Source: JBCCXZ01 sp965228005
Lineage (GTDB): Bacteria > Planctomycetota > Planctomycetia > Pirellulales > Lacipirellulaceae
Assembly (NCBI GenBank): GCA_965228005.1
Contig: CBDDGV010000004.1
Span: forward strand, 1,294,280 to 1,358,279
Reading direction: 5' to 3'
Length of the DNA stretch: 64,000 nucleotides
Both the position numbers and the translations under genes were made by a program. Positions 63,268 through 64,000 of this stretch are shown here, piece after piece. Under the pieces are notes generated by a model. The model was given only the letters and a program-made list of their open reading frames with translations, was not told where the DNA came from and ran no database searches. The stretch's first letter is position 1, and each line of letters starts with the position of its first letter.

Positions 63268-64000
63268 CTAGGTGCCGAACCCGCCCAAGCCGCCTCCGCC
63301 GCCTCCTCCGCCGAGCCCGCCGCCGCCCGCACCACCGCCCGCACCACCGCCGCCGGCCGGCATGGCCGCACCGGAGAAGGTGAACGTCGTCACGTTGCCG
63401 ATACCGGTAAAGGACGGCGACGCGGAGATCCGCACGTAACGTCGGTCGGCAGAAATCACGCCGGTGGTGACCATCTGCGTGCCCTCGGGCAGCGTGATGA
63501 TGATCGGCTGGAAGCCGACCGCCCCGCCGCCCCGCAGCAACGCCGCGAGCCCGCCGCCGCCCCGGCGTGCGTCGCCCGCCAGGCCGCCGCGGCCGCTGAA
63601 CGCGGAGGGGTCGGAGATCCCCACCAGCTGCTGAGCGAGCGCCGCCCGCCCGACCTCGTGCTGGCGGGTCACCGCCGTCGAGAGCTGCTCTTCCTCGATC
63701 GGCGTCTGCCGGCGTCCGGTCGGCAGCGTGAACACCACCAGCGCGTCCTCGTCGGTCGGCAGCTCGATCCTCTGCCGCTCGTGCAGCTGGGCGCCGCTAC
63801 GGTAGTTTAGCACGATATCTACCGTCACCCGGCCCGCCACCACGCGGCCCGACACCGGTTTACGCCGCCGCCCGTCGTGCGGGGGTTGCTGTGCGAACAG
63901 ACCGTGCCGCCCGGCTCTTCCACGATCAGGTCGACATCGGCGTTGCCCGCCCAGGTGACCCTCACCAGGCAGTCGCGCACCACCGCCTCGTCGAGCTCCC
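63268..64000 (-). pseudogene. Exported-type protein with secretin-like module, cut by window end and apparently frameshifted
   Basis: The gene extends past the window edge. The readable C-terminal frame (63268-63855 and a little beyond) holds ALVVFTLPTGRRQTPIEEEQ, then QPIIITLPEGTQM and ADRRYVRISASPSFTGIGNV, and ends in a Gly-rich tail. That module matches the secretin at about 34041-34182. From 64000 down to about 63860 a different frame reads as protein: VTWAGNADVDLIVEEPGGTV then CSHSNPRTTGGGV, after which it stops soon. So the two halves are in different frames, and the link between TTGGGV and VVAGRVTVDIVLN looks shortened. I infer a frameshift or deletion; a sequencing error is possible. 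Convergent with rph. The overall function is unknown. Confidence 0.6.

Noticed and set aside
61527..63371. 614-codon minus-strand open frame across argF and rph
   Set aside because: It lies antisense to two clear genes and has the shadow composition (Gly, Val, Asp, Ala); no start signal or domain.

Overview
The window looks like a GC-rich planctomycete chromosome segment (Pirellulales/Lacipirellulaceae-like; inference). Reasons: secreted proteins combining a C-terminal PEP sorting motif with dockerin-like DxNxDG loops, a Tat-exported Gfo/Idh/MocA oxidoreductase, an Omp85/BamA outer-membrane protein, a pilus/type II secretion-like locus with very large glycine-rich components, a DUF1844 protein beside pyrG, and very long antisense ORFs produced by GC-rich codon use. 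No rRNA, tRNA or CRISPR array was recognised.

Layout. 1-7.5 kb: the end of one secretion-type protein, then a 2101-residue GspK-like pseudopilin. 7.7-15.1 kb: exported accessory proteins (PEP-CTERM repeat protein, TlpA-like thioredoxin, Tat-exported transglutaminase, Cys/Pro-rich lipoprotein, alpha/beta hydrolase, Gfo/Idh/MocA protein). 15.1-20.8 kb: dinB-like gene, class IV aminotransferase, then the translation/export cluster ffh-rpsP-trmD-rplS (no rimM between rpsP and trmD) and yraN. 20.8-22.5 kb: a RelE/Phd-type toxin-antitoxin pair, an unknown gene with unusual base use, and a uridine-kinase-like gene. 22.7-31.8 kb: PEP-CTERM protein, HExxH membrane protein, pyrG-DUF1844, mraZ away from a dcw cluster, a uvrC lacking its C-terminal HhH region, phosphohexomutase and a CxxCH cytochrome. 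32.1-33.6 kb: ECF sigma factor with a possible small upstream ORF, and a DUF423 protein. 33.7-43.4 kb (minus strand): a pilus-assembly operon coding for a PilM-PilN fusion, two glycine/tyrosine-rich membrane-anchored proteins in the PilO/PilP positions, and a PilQ/GspD-type secretin. 43.9-48.5 kb: cmk-plsC-rpsA with a clear terminator, then a primary-type sigma factor. 48.7-58.9 kb: a secreted protein, bamA with a long disordered insert, and the minus-strand cluster glmU(N-terminal domain)-prs-rplY-pth-rpsF-ssb-rplI-dnaB. 59.2-63.2 kb: argB-argD-argF-rph. 63.3 kb to the end: a gene cut by the window edge that carries a module also present in the secretin and appears to be frameshifted.

How the parts fit. 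The pseudopilin-like gene and the pilM-to-secretin operon could supply one envelope-spanning pilus or secretion machine; BamA would insert its outer-membrane secretin or exported partners. The ffh, rpsP/trmD/rplS, rpsA, rplY/rpsF/rplI and sigma genes form a housekeeping backbone.

Spaces between genes hold several families of small palindromic repeats. One family (five loci) consists of paired arms that are themselves hairpins, with compensatory changes between copies that keep the pairing. Another locus (10170-10403) is a nested element with about 30-bp terminal inverted repeats. The most unusual observations are the covarying repeat family, the secretin module shared with the last gene, the giant GspK-like protein and the PilMN/Gly-Tyr-rich pilus locus.
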